Assembly: GCA_963978895.1 (NCBI GenBank)
Contig: OZ022240.1
Span: forward strand, 7,405,737-7,469,736
Reading direction: 5' to 3'
DNA length: 64,000 bases
Source of the DNA: Erpobdella octoculata
Lineage: Eukaryota; Annelida; Clitellata; Hirudinida; Erpobdellidae
The notes below the pieces were generated by a model. That model was not told the origin of the DNA. It saw only the letters and a list, made by a program, of their open reading frames with translations, and did no database searches. Of the stretch, positions 35,901-46,416 are shown one piece after another. Positions within the stretch are counted from its first letter, which is position 1. Each line of letters opens with the position of its first letter. The position numbers and the translations under genes are program-made.

Positions 35901-37263
35901 AAAGATACTGTCATCAATATCTGCCTGAATTCAACTTTTCATTTCATCAAAATACTTGTATCAACCATGATTGATTTACACAAGGTTTGAACTTCCTGTT
36001 ACGGTTTTCAAAAACAAATGAGTTATTGAAGACTTTAAAGTGTTCATATTTGTGCAGTCTCTCTTTTGTTTGTCATGTAATCCCAGAACCTAGGCTGACA
36101 CTCTAATTTATAATATCTAACACGATTAATGGAGAATGTATCATCTAATTTCAATAACCATGTTTATTTTTATTTATTATATAGCGGTGTTACCTGGCAT
36201 TGCCCTGGTTTTTAGAGGTTTTTCTCTCTCGCTACCGTTTCTTTCCCCGCCACTCATGCTCCTTTTCGCTCACCATTTCTCGCTCGTTCTCCTGTTCTTG
36301 CTTTCCTAATCCCACTCGCTCTTCCGCTCCCATTACTGCTCGCTTTCCTAACTTCTTTTTGCCCATTAAACGTAAACTAAATTTGAATTTTGTTACACAA
36401 TAACCTTTGATGTTCGTACATAGGCTCTTTTGGTCTGGAAAGTTTTTCGGTCATAAAAAATTTTTAATGAAGAACTACTTTCTCGTTTTTCCCCATACCA
36501 TATTTAGTTAAAATTGGTCCAGCAATTTGGATTGGCATAGAAGACAAACGGTCATTTATATGTATATATTACTGTTTCAATTAAGCAGGCAATCCAAATT
36601 AAAATGAATATATTGAGAAATGTTGCTTAGAATATATTTCTAATCATTTTATGCTTTATATTTTTAGTATTGTTGCTCAAAATATATTCCTAGTCATTTT
36701 ATGGCTTATGTTTCTATTTCTTGGTTAGTGAAATAATTTTTACTTGAAATTAAACTACTTTTAGGACATCCAGCCACTGAAAGTTATCCACCTTGGAGGG
36801 GATGAGGTTTCAAAAACTGCTCTCCAAGAGAGTCCAGTGTGTCAAAAGTTTATTGAACAAAACAAAATTGATGACCTTCAGATATATGCTAGAAAAAGAA
36901 TTGCAGACATCGGTTCAAATTTTGGACTCAAAATAATTTTTTGGGAAAGTGAAGGGATGGATGTAAACTTGAAAACTTTGAAAAGTGCAATTGTACAGCA
37001 GTGGCTTCAACTGAAGGATAGAGAAAAAGAAATTCAAAGATATCTCAGTGCTGGGATTGAAGTTAGTTTTTGTTGTTGTGTGAATTGAGAAAAATAAGAA
37101 TGAGGATATATATATATTCTTTTAGGCAAACTCGATTGAAAAAAGTGGCGCACTTGGCTGAATCGATTTTATTTTTAATTTTTTCCAATACTCTAAATCG
37201 GTTTAAAAATAATTTATTACCAAACACAAACTCCATAATCTTATAGGCTTATAGATCTTGAAA

Positions 37264-37338
<75 letters not shown>

Positions 37339-38207
37339 GTTTTCAGTTGATATTGTCAGAAGCAGATATGTTTTATTTGGACCACCCGAGTGAGCCGTGC
37401 ACCCTCGAGAGAGGTTTCAGGTGGGCCACCTCCTTCATCGATGAACATAAAATATTTGCCTTCAAACTTCCATCTCTTTGTCCACCGTTAGATTCTTCGT
37501 GCGACGTAAATGCCAGAAAAAAACTAATAAGAGGTATGTTCTTCTTGGTTGGTTGTTTGTATGAATTCGGTTATATGATGGACACCCGTATCATGTTCAT
37601 GCAGGAATGGAAGCCCACCTGTGGGGAGAGTTGATATTAAGAGAAGAAGATGCTGAGAACATGCTGTTTCCTCGATTGCTGGCATTTGCAGAGAGGGTGT
37701 GGCATGAAGCAGAATGGGAAAAACCAGATGATAACATTTCTAAGCTCAGACTTAAAGATGATTTTACCAGTTTCATGGTGTCAGTCGACAAGAAAGAACT
37801 TCCTCGGTTGGATCAGTTTGGAGTTCTCTACAGAGTTCCTCCTCCCGGGGCAATGTTAGCTGAAAATAAATAGTGGCCATGTTTAATGACAATTTTTCTG
37901 TTCTTATATATACTCTTTTGTATTTTCATTTTCTCAGAAGGAGTTCAGATGTTGAGATCAAGTATAATGCCATTTTTCCTAGTCTGCAGATTCAAGGTAG
38001 CTTGGATGATGGTGAAACTTGGAAGCCAGTTGAAGAAATTAAAACATTTGATAACCTAATTCTATCTACTTTGTAAGTATAAAGATTTATCATTGAATGG
38101 TTCTTTTAAGAGGGTCTCAGTTATTTTTTCAACAGTAAAGTTTTGTTCAATTTTTTTTAAGGTCAGCTGATGGTAAACGAAGAAGTCGCACTGTTTCTTT
38201 GAAATAA
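29973..38207 (+). CDS. membrane-anchored chitobiase-type beta-N-acetylhexosaminidase (GH20), 12 exons
   Basis: Exons: 29973-30029, 30118-30173, 30266-30342, 33215-33856, 34318-34621, 35126-35291, 35574-35984, 36765-37061, 37347-37533, 37605-37854, 37938-38072, 38162-38207. All introns are GT-AG; the sum is 2628 bases, 875 residues plus stop. Residues 1-42 are hydrophilic and end RWFKR. About 43-62 is a hydrophobic helix (FLLCITFLLLLTAVLSYF), so a type II anchor or uncleaved signal is likely. A CHB_HEX domain (about 70-275), GH20b (278-379), the GH20 barrel from 380 (YRGLHIDVARH, LHLHLTDDEGW, IPELDFPGHSHAA) and a C-terminal chitobiase beta domain ending DGKRRSRTVSLK follow. The catalytic Asp-Glu pair is in HLGGDEV (584-585). 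Known family members release N-acetylglucosamine from chitobiose and similar glycans. Weakest points: the exon 10 donor (GTTAGC) and possible upstream exons. Confidence 0.9.
30495..33019 (-). mobile_element. hAT transposon (BED-finger type) in intron 3 (2525 bp)
   Basis: Ends: CAGTGTTGGGTAAAATACTT at the left, and at the right the complement of CAGTGTCGGGCAGTATTTCA. The flanking 8-bp duplication is ACTATTCT (30487-30494 and 33020-33027). Inside, on the - strand, 32654-31980 encodes a BED zinc finger (CIKCASNKTYSG...HLKRIHP) and the start of the transposase. 31537-31211 and 31122-30925 encode further parts. The C-terminal dimerisation motif (VIPSSAPVERLFS-like) survives near 30870-30830 with changes. 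Stops and frameshifts make it inactive. It lies antisense to the host gene. Confidence 0.9.
36183..36560 (-). mobile_element. Helitron remnant in hexosaminidase intron 7
   Basis: Begins TAGCGGTGTTACCTGGCATT followed by TTTTTAGAGGTTTTTCTCTC, a diverged reverse-strand version of the Helitron 3' end at 44293. The right part contains TTGGTCCAGCAATTTGGATT and ATAGAAGACAAACGGTC near 36510-36550, typical of the 5' portion of such elements. Confidence 0.55.
37268..37336. repeat. (TA)n microsatellite next to a splice acceptor
   Basis: About 34 TA units end 10 bases before the exon 9 boundary at 37347 (CGTTTTCAG). Confidence 0.95.
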
Positions 38208-39620
38208 ATTTTGTGGAAGGCTTGTTTTCTATCGGTTTAATTATATTTATTCTAGAGAGACTTTTAATATTCTTTTTTAGTGATTTCCTGTTTCCACTAG
38301 TGATCGACCCATCAGAAATGACGGAATTCTTTAATTTCAACATCTATAATTACCATTGAAGAAAAGTGAAAAAATAACATTCTTAGAATAAGAAGTTTCA
38401 AATAGCAATAATTTTTTTTATTCGTTCAGATCATAATTTTTTTAATTGTTTTCTCTTTCTTATAGTTTATAGTCATTTGCCCCGAGTGTTTTAAGGTTGA
38501 AATAAGATCAGATAGAAAATATCTTGTTATCAGAAATCCTAATTTTATCTTGTCATCTCTTATCCAGGCTTGTGACTGATTTATTTATTGTAATTGTTAT
38601 GTTTGTCTGATCTTTTATATCAAAAGTTTCTCTGAAATTATCTGTGTGTCGGTCAAATGAAGAACAATGTTTAAATTAGAATGTTAATTTAAAAAATCTC
38701 ATTTTGCCTTAATCTTAAACTATCATTTTTTTTCTCTTTATAATTTGTTAAGAGCTTCTGCAGTCTGCTTGTTGCGAAGTTTACTTGATTTCATGGTGAA
38801 GCATTGGAATGCTTTTCATGCAAACATGTGCTTGTGAATAAAAGAGTAATTTGTTTGAATCTATCTACTTCAAATTTTCTTGTTATTTCAGATATTACAT
38901 GATCGTTTCTTATTTGCTGTTATGGTCACTTCTGTCTGGATGCTATTGTTTTTTGGTGGGACTATTTTCTTTTATAATTTTTTTACTCTGTTGACTTTTT
39001 GTTTTGTCTGTTGAAGTATTAAAATTTTGGTTTTAGTCATCCTATTTGAGTTTGTTCTCATTTAGTTGATTTGTTTTTATTTGGTTGATTTGCTCTTATT
39101 TAGTTGATTTGTTCTTGTTTTGAAGCTGTTTTGATTCAATCAATCAAACAAATTTATACAGGGGGTCTGGACTCCCTTTGGTGGCAAAAAAACCATGATA
39201 GCACTTTACAGGCAGTTTAATTACATGATCCAAACGCCTATACCTAGCTTTAACTTGTACAGAACATCAATTGATTTGGGGGGACGCCTACAGTGCTCGG
39301 CAAAGCGATTTGACCTGTTCAATATTTTGATAACATGAGCTACAAGACAGCGGGGTGAGGCTCTCACTTTCAAGGATAACCTCCACCAGCTCGACTAACG
39401 TAGCAACATGCTATATATCCTATATTTATCGATATTTAAACAATCATTTAGTTGTATGAAATTAGACTTGATTATGTCTAAGAGGTGTTACTGCTCCACC
39501 AAATTTTGTCTGTTTACATTAATTTTTTTTATTATTATGGACCTGATATATACAATACAACTGTCGTTAAAATTTAGCTCTGAGACTGGTAGAATGCATC
39601 CCCAATGTTAGGACCACGCC
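38208..39620. other. downstream flank of the hexosaminidase gene, no gene seen
   Basis: An AATAAA overlaps the stop codon (38203-38208). The rest is AT-rich with stops in all frames. Imperfect repeats of TTTAGTTGATTTGTT lie at about 39060-39120. Confidence 0.5.
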
Positions 39621-39624
39621 TGCT

Positions 39625-39768
39625 GTTGCACTCTATATTTTCATTTAAACTTTATCATAAAATTATTGACATGTTTTTGATGATCGTTATTAAAAATAGC
39701 GATAAAATGTGTGCTGAAATAGTGTTATAGAAAACATTTAGAAAAACCAGAGTTTTCTTCGTAAAACT
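39625..39768. repeat. dispersed repeat shared with 52786-52930
   Basis: Begins GTTGCACTCTATATTTTCAT and ends after AGAAAAACCAGAGTTTT. The two copies match over about 140 bp in the same orientation. Non-coding. Confidence 0.75.
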
Positions 39769-40740
39769 ACAGAGTTAACCAGTACCCGGTGACGCTTTAC
39801 CCCAGGCATGCTCATAGGGTGGAGTGAAAAAAATTTTTCAAATTTTAATTTTCCTGTATCACAAATCGATGACCCATAGTCTATCTAGACAGTGTTATGA
39901 GAAAATTTCAGCTTTCTAATTTAAAGTCTTCAGGTAGCGCACCTGGTTTGAATTTTGAAAAAAACGTCAATATTTCATTTACAGGCAGATTTTTTAAATA
40001 ACTATATTTCTATAATTTTTCAAATTCTGACATTTGAAATCAATTCAATACAAATCAAATATTGTTTTAATGTCCTTAATCAGAACTATCCGCTTCTTCT
40101 GTTTTAGCAAAATACTGTGATTTGGATATACGGCAGTCGAGCCTTCAGTATAGCAGCATCCGAGAAGCCACTACATTGAGTTTATTCAAGGTCGATGAGG
40201 TCAGAAAATCCGCGAAAACTTTATCCTTTGTGTCCTATTGTGTTAGCTATTAGAAGTTCTTGTCGACAGAGATCAAGTTATATCGGAATTTTCATCAAAT
40301 ATTGGTTAGATTTCATTGTATATTTATTTTATTTCACTTCATATATTTTACTTTGAAATCTTTAACTTATATTTGTATATTTTATTTTTTCCCTTTCTAT
40401 TTAATTTTATATACAATGTGGCTTTTATATTTATTATAATAAATTTAATTCCATAGCTTTCTCAAACGCTTTCTAATCTTTAATTCAATTCACTTAAGAT
40501 CATATGCTTTAGTTATATTTTCGCTAAAATAACTACTTATCAATTTTACTTAACTTTATTGGCAATGTGTGCATAATTAAAAATACTTTTTTTTTAATGC
40601 AATTATGAATATGATTTAAAAAAAACTACTCATTCAAAAGCTGTTTATCGAATGTTTCTAAGAAGTTTGTCAAAATCAAGACTTGGTTTAAATCAGATAT
40701 TTTATTAGTTTAGAAATTCGACCCAGCATGCCACCTCCAA
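39769..40740. other. no gene seen
   Basis: AT-rich. Nothing assigned. It may contain the unlocated left end of the following hAT element. Confidence 0.4.
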
Positions 40741-43700
40741 GCGTAAAAAGATTTAAAGTTAAGTGCAAAGTCAATCTTCGATAACGACTATCGTCTGACG
40801 CACAATAGAATGTATGTATCATCCCGACTACATTTAAAATCTTTAAGGGATACCTTATGAAAAGTATGGTGCGCCTCAGAATCCTTTCGCAATAAGTTCT
40901 GCAAAGAGAGCAAAAATCTCAAGTGAATTAAATTTATTCGAAATTGATTCTGATTATTCTGAAATAGGAAATGGTGATAAAGAAAAAAACCCGACAACTG
41001 AAATCTCTGAAATTGAATTTGAATCACCTGCAATTGATTGTGAGCCGATTGATGCAAGAGATGACAAAAATACAGAAACCAGAATATCAGATCTCTGCAA
41101 TTCAAAATCTCTCGATATTGGTTTTCCATCCAAGAACTCAAGTGACGTTGTAGCTAAACAAATGCCAGAAATTGAAAATGAAACTGATTTATTAGATAAA
41201 GAATCTGCATTCACCATTTCTGTGGGTAAATTTGCAGATTATGCAAACTTCTAAAATTATGCAAACTTCTGTGAAATGAAGTTAAAAGAAGTAAAAAACA
41301 CAGATAATTTAAATATAGAAAAGCTTCTTATAGATATAACAGAACTTGCCAGTGAAGTTAAATCTTCTGCTGAAAATGTCTTAGATATTACTGATTAAGC
41401 TTTTAATATTATTTCAGAAGCGAGACAATATGGCAAAGAAGAAACTTCTACTGACAATTTTTCCCTTGTGCATGACCCTGGGTTGCGTCCAAAAATTGAC
41501 AATGAAAACCAAAGAAATTATCTTATTGAGCCAGGCCCACATCAAGCAAAACTAAATACTTTTCCCATAAACGAAGACATCGACAAAAAAAAAGCAAAAT
41601 CGTTTTTCATCTTCATGGTATGCTGAATATCCTCATTTAGAACATGCGGTTAAAAGAAATGGAATGGCTTCAAATGTCTTTGATATTTTCGAAATGTGTT
41701 ATACGTTCTTTTCTTCAAGCACCAAAAAATTCAGTTTTTTAATTCCAAACTTCAGAAGGTCGAACAATCTTTGAAACTACGCAATCTTTCATAAACGAGA
41801 TGGTCAGCCCGTTACGAATCCATACAAGCGTTTTGGATTAGCATGGACTCAATTATTGAATACTTTTGTGAAATAAGAAATTCTCAAGTATTTGATAAAA
41901 AAAACCAAAGATCAAGCTGCAGCAATTCTTAAAAAAGTTGTTAATCCTGATTTCATCACAATGCTGATGTTTATTAAAGGGGTTATTGCAAAGACAAAAA
42001 ATCTCACTGATAAACTTCAGAAAATCGAGTTGAACATTTTAGATGCAAAAATGATAGTATCTTCTACAATAAAATCTCTAGAACAAATAGGAAATAATGA
42101 AAAAGGTGTGCATAGCGAAATTGATGCTGCAATTAAAATATGTAGTAACTTTGACATACATGCAATACAATTTTACGAAATTCGCCATAGATGAAAGCTG
42201 ATTCCAGCTCGTTTTGATGACAGACCTGAGACAACCTGTAACATGAATCTCTACCAATACTACTCGCAGCAACTGAATTGTGTGCTGGACACGCTTATTC
42301 ACGAAATGAATGAAAATTTACTGACATCCTGGGTTAGCATTGAGCCATTTTCTATTCTTCAACAGCCCACAAAAACATTTTACATAAAAGATGTTGAAAA
42401 ACTGTCTCATGATGCCAAAAAATGAAGTAATCACTGATGTTTATTCATTCCAAGCTGAACTTGAAATTTTTAGGAATACATTCAGTGAATCAGAAACTCC
42501 AGCATACAATGAGCGGATGAAACGATCCTGGCAAAAACGACAAATATTTCCTGAGGTTTTCAGAGTTTTCAAGTTAATGGCGTCAGCTCCTGTATCTGTG
42601 GCTAGTGATGAAAGAACGCTTAGCAGACTAAAATTTGTAAAAACTTATTTCCGTTCCACGATGAAGGATGATAGATTGGAGTTTTTGATATTGCTGGCTT
42701 CAGAATATTTATCATTAGCGCCTAATCAAATGATTCTTTGATTTGATTTGATTTGATTTGATTTGATTTGATTTGATTTGATTTGATTCGATTCGATTTG
42801 ATTTGATTTGATTTGATTTGATTTGATTTGATTTGATTTGATTTGATTTGATTTGATTTGATTTGATTTGATTTGATTTGATTTGATTTGATTTGATTTG
42901 ATTTGATTTGATTTGATTTGATTTGATTTGATTTGATTTGATTTGATTTGATTTGATTTGATTTGATTTGATTTGATTTGATTTGATTTGATTTGATTTG
43001 ATTTGATTTGATTTGATTTGATTTGATTTGATTTGATTTGATTTGATTTGATTTGATTTGATTTGATTTGATTTGATTTGATTTGATTTGATTTGATTTG
43101 ATTTGATTTGATTTGATTTGATTTGATTTGATTTGATTTGATTTGATTTGATTTGATTTGATTTGATTTGATTTGATTTGATTTGATTTGATTTGATTTG
43201 ATTTGATTTGATTTGATTTGATTTGATTTGATTTGATTTGATTTGATTTGATTTGATTTGATTTGATTTGATTTGATTTGATTTGATTTGATTTGATTTG
43301 ATTTGATTTGATTTGATTTGATTTGATTTGATTTGATTTGATTTGATTTGATTTGATTTGATTTGATTTGATTTGATTTGATTTGATTTGATTTGATTTG
43401 ATTTGATTTGATTTGATTTGATTTGATTTGATTTGATTTGATTTGATTTGATTTGATTTGATTTGATTTGATTTGATTTGATTTGATTTGATTTGATTTG
43501 ATTTGATTTGATTTGATTTGATTTGATTTGATTTGATTTGATTTGATTTGATTTGATTTGATTTGATTTGATTTGATTTGATTTGATTTGATTTGATTTG
43601 ATTTGATTTGATTTGATTTGATTTGATTTGATTTGATTTGATTTGATTCAGAGAAGGACTTTCTGGACAACATCGATCTTGATGAATTGGTAAAAAGTGG

Positions 43701-43919
43701 TCCATAATAAAAGAAAAGACGCATCCGAATTAATTAAATATTTTTGTATTATTTTAAAATTGCAATTTTTTGAACTAATACGTGTTTTTTTTAAATATAC
43801 AATATATAAAATCAATAACTTATTTAAATAAAAAAGTACGAAAAACTTTGTCGGTAATTGTCGGTAAAATGTGGCTGTTACACCCCCCCCCCAGAATTGG
43901 TATGCTAGCTACGGCCCTG
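40740..43919 (+). pseudogene. ZMYM1-like hAT transposase, decayed
   Basis: + strand frames encode, in order, an acidic N-terminus (about 40880-41220), a TTF-type finger region (HDPGLRPKIDNENQ, YLIEPGPHQ near 41470-41550), a middle part (42000-42420) and the hAT dimerisation domain (42430-42740; MASAPVSVASDERTLSRLKF, RSTMKDDRLEFLILLA). The frame is cut by the pentanucleotide array. Codons after the array (43650-43705, KDFLDNIDLDELV) look like the missing end of the same ORF. The right terminus reads CTAGCTACGGCCCTG, a hAT-like inverted-repeat end at 43919. Multiple stops; inactive. Confidence 0.7.
42737..43648. repeat. (ATTTG)n pentanucleotide array, about 910 bp
   Basis: About 182 units, almost perfect except for two C substitutions near 42788-42793 (ATTCG). 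The period of 5 gives a 15-bp codon cycle, so the - strand reads SNQIK repeated with no stops. That apparent ORF is an artefact. Confidence 0.98.
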
Positions 43920-43995
43920 ATTAGATGACAGATCATGATTCAAGTTCAAAAAAAAATAATTTGAACATCTTTGGTATTTCTAAACCGAGTGTATA

Positions 43996-45012
43996 TCTAT
44001 ATATATAAAAATGAATGTTTGTATATATGTATATATGTATATATGTATATATGTTTATATGTTAATGTCTTTTATGCATTGCTACACCATTCATCCGATC
44101 GTAATGAAATTTTCACACAACCTTGAGAGTCAAGGGGAGTCAAATATAAAAAAAAAATTTGAAATCCGTCACAAAATGAGCGGAGCGGGTGAGCGAGCGG
44201 GAACTATATATATATGTATGTGCGTATGTATGTGTGTATGTATGTATGTGTATGTGCATGTATGTGTGTCTGTGTGTGTGTTTATGTATGTACTAGCGGA
44301 GATACCCGGCGTTGCCCGGGTTTTTTAGAGGTTTTTCTAATGTTTGTCTCTTTCTCTCCCGTTTCCTTTCCCACCTGCTTTCCCACTCCCGTTCGCTTTC
44401 CCGTTTTCGGTCGTTTTCCCGCTGCCGGTCGCTTTCCCGCTCCCGGTCGCTTTCCCGCTCCCGGTCGCTTTCCCGCTCCCGGTCGCTTTACCACTCCCGG
44501 TCGCTTTCCCGCTCACGTTTGCTCTCCCATTCCCGCTCACGCTTGCCTTTCCGTTCCCGCTCGCTGTCCGTTCCGGGTCGCTTTCCCGTTTCTATAATAG
44601 ACAAACTAACCCACAAACAATCATATATATATATATATATAGTCTTATCAAATCTATTTTACCGGGAACGGGAAAGCGACCGGGAACGGGAAAGCGACCG
44701 GGAACGGGAAAGCGACCGGGAACGGGAAAGCGAACGGGAACGGGAAAGCTACCGGGAACGGGAAAGCGACCGGGAACGCGGAAAGCGACTGGAATCGGGA
44801 GAGCAAGCTTAGAAGGAAACGCGAGCAAGAGAGAAAATCGATAACAAAACTTCTGAGCGGGAAAGCGAACGGGAGCTGGAAAACGACCGAGAGCGGAAAA
44901 GCGACCGGGAACGCGACGAAAACGGGAAAGTGGAGAAGGAAACGGGAGCGAGAGAGACAAACATTAGAAAAACCTCTAAAAAACCCCGGGCAACGCCGGG
45001 TAACCCCGCTAG
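43996..45012 (+). mobile_element. Helitron, family 1, with internal inverted copy
   Basis: Begins TCTATATATATAAAAATGAA and ends with hairpin CCCGGGCAACGCCGGG followed by TAACCCCGCTAG and host T, the TC...hairpin...CTAG layout of Helitrons. A second 3' end lies inverted inside (CTAG at 44293, then CCCGGCGTTGCCCGGG). No Rep/helicase gene, so non-autonomous. The 5' part contains TGCTACACCATTCATCCGAT, shared with the element to the right. Confidence 0.7.
44293..45012. repeat. 720-bp imperfect palindrome made of two Helitron 3' ends
   Basis: Left arm 44293 to about 44600 and right arm about 44660 to 45012 are inverted relative to each other, around a 60-base spacer with a TA run. Both arms contain an 18-bp minisatellite (GAACGGGAAAGCGACCGG type) that gives false Arg/Pro-rich reading frames. 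Confidence 0.85.
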
Positions 45013-46218
45013 TATATATATATAAATTAGATTTTATAAGTAAGTAAGTCCTTTATGCATTGCTACACCATTCATCCGATCGCAATGCAATTTTCACACA
45101 AGCTTGAGAGGTAATGGGAGACAATTATAGTGAAGAAAAAATTGAAATCGGACACAAAATGAGCGGAGCGGAGCGAGAGAGTGAGCGGGAACGGGAAAGC
45201 AAGAGGGAACAAAAAAGCAACTGAGAGCCGAAAAACGAGCGGGTGAAGTAAAGCGACCAAGAGCGGGAAAGCGTTCGGGATCGGGAAAGCGACCGAAAGC
45301 GGGAGAAAGAAACGGGATCGAGAGAGACAAACATTAGAAAACCTCTAAAAATCCCGTGCAACGCCGGGTAGCATATTTCTAAATGGTAGTATGCGGCAAT
45401 AGAGAGAGGTCGACTAGCAGGCTAAGAGGGGCGTGGTTTAAGGCTAGACGTAAATCGCACTCAATTCCACATTTTCAATGATATGTTATTATATTAATAA
45501 AAAGTGTCGCAAATAATATGAATTGTTGATTTAGTTAGTTCAAAGTTAGTTTGAGGAAATTAGAATAAAACTTACTTATAATTCGTAAAATGCTTTGACT
45601 TCACATTCATGTTATTATTACTATTAACATGATTACCCACTAGTAAAACTGTTTTTTTAAAGCCCTTTTCATCCATTTGAAATGACGAGAATTTTAATCT
45701 AAGAAATTATGTTAAAAAATAGATAAATAATAAAACAATCATAATTAACTATGGCCATTTCCAGCAATATAAAGCCATCTACAGAACCCTATGTTAAAAC
45801 AATAAATTAAATATTATAAAAGTTGAAATAGTTGAGTTAAAAATCAGAAATAATTATAAGTTTTGTTTAGACAGAGACATTGAATAGGAGCTATGCTGAA
45901 GCGACTTCACTTATAACAAATTAATACGCTATTGACTGATGAAACACATTGAAACTTAAGTTGAAACCACAAAAAGAAAAAGCGACCATATTATATGTAG
46001 CTGATTTAATATTGCTGGTTTTATATGTTATATATAATAACATATATAAAACCAGTTGGTCTCTCTGTTCTATAGCTTTTCTATAGTGCCACATTGAGAA
46101 TAGCAATCATAAATATTTAAAGAAAAGCGTTCAGCCACGCCCCTCTTAGCCTGCTAATCGACCTCTCTGTATTGCCGCATACTACCATTTAGAAATATGC
46201 CGCCGGGTACCCCGCTAG
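45013..46218 (+). mobile_element. Helitron, family 1, second copy, split by a TIR element
   Basis: Shares TGCTACACCATTCATCCGAT (45060-45080), the GAGCGGAGCG and AACGGGAAAGC tract and the 3' end. The end is cut at CGCCGGGTA (45370) and resumes at 46201 as CGCCGGGTACCCCGCTAG, finishing at 46218. The 5' terminus is unclear. Confidence 0.7.
45371..46200. mobile_element. 830-bp TIR element with 9-bp target duplication (Mutator/Merlin-like)
   Basis: Terminal inverted repeats of about 65 bp (left GCATATTTCTAAATGGTAGT, right end its complement) differ at only two positions by eye. The flanking duplication CGCCGGGTA (45362-45370 and 46201-46209) is exact. Internal sequence is AT-rich with no transposase frame, and a short palindrome of ATATAAAACCAG/CTGGTTTTATAT sits near 46013-46052. 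The long TIR with 9-bp duplication suggests a non-autonomous Mutator-like element; Merlin (8-9 bp) is the alternative. Confidence 0.85.
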
Positions 46219-46416
46219 TTTGAAATAAAAGTTTGTGTTGAAAAACTTGTTTTTTCCTTTACTTGTTATGAGTAATTTTATAAATCTAATCAAAATAACA
46301 AACATTTATTAGTTTTAAAAGCCTGTGAAATCCAATTAAAAATATAAAAAAAAAACAAAAAAATGTTCATGATATATTGTAACGTTGCTTTTATTTTTTA
46401 ATTCGACGTTTTTTGA

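Noticed and set aside
37855..37873. Reading through exon 10 to the TAG at 37871 as the end of the hexosaminidase
   Set aside because: Splicing at 37854 to 37938 restores the C-terminal chitobiase domain, and the total length becomes an exact codon multiple with a proper final exon.
42722..43724. Two 327-332 residue SNQIK-repeat ORFs
   Set aside because: Pure translation of the (ATTTG)n array. A period of 5 never creates a stop in that strand, so there is no evidence for a protein.
44214..44960. Arg/Pro-rich and Ser/Gly-rich ORFs up to 166 residues
   Set aside because: All three frames of the 18-bp Helitron minisatellite stay open because the period is a multiple of 3 without stops. The inverted arms give mirror ORFs.
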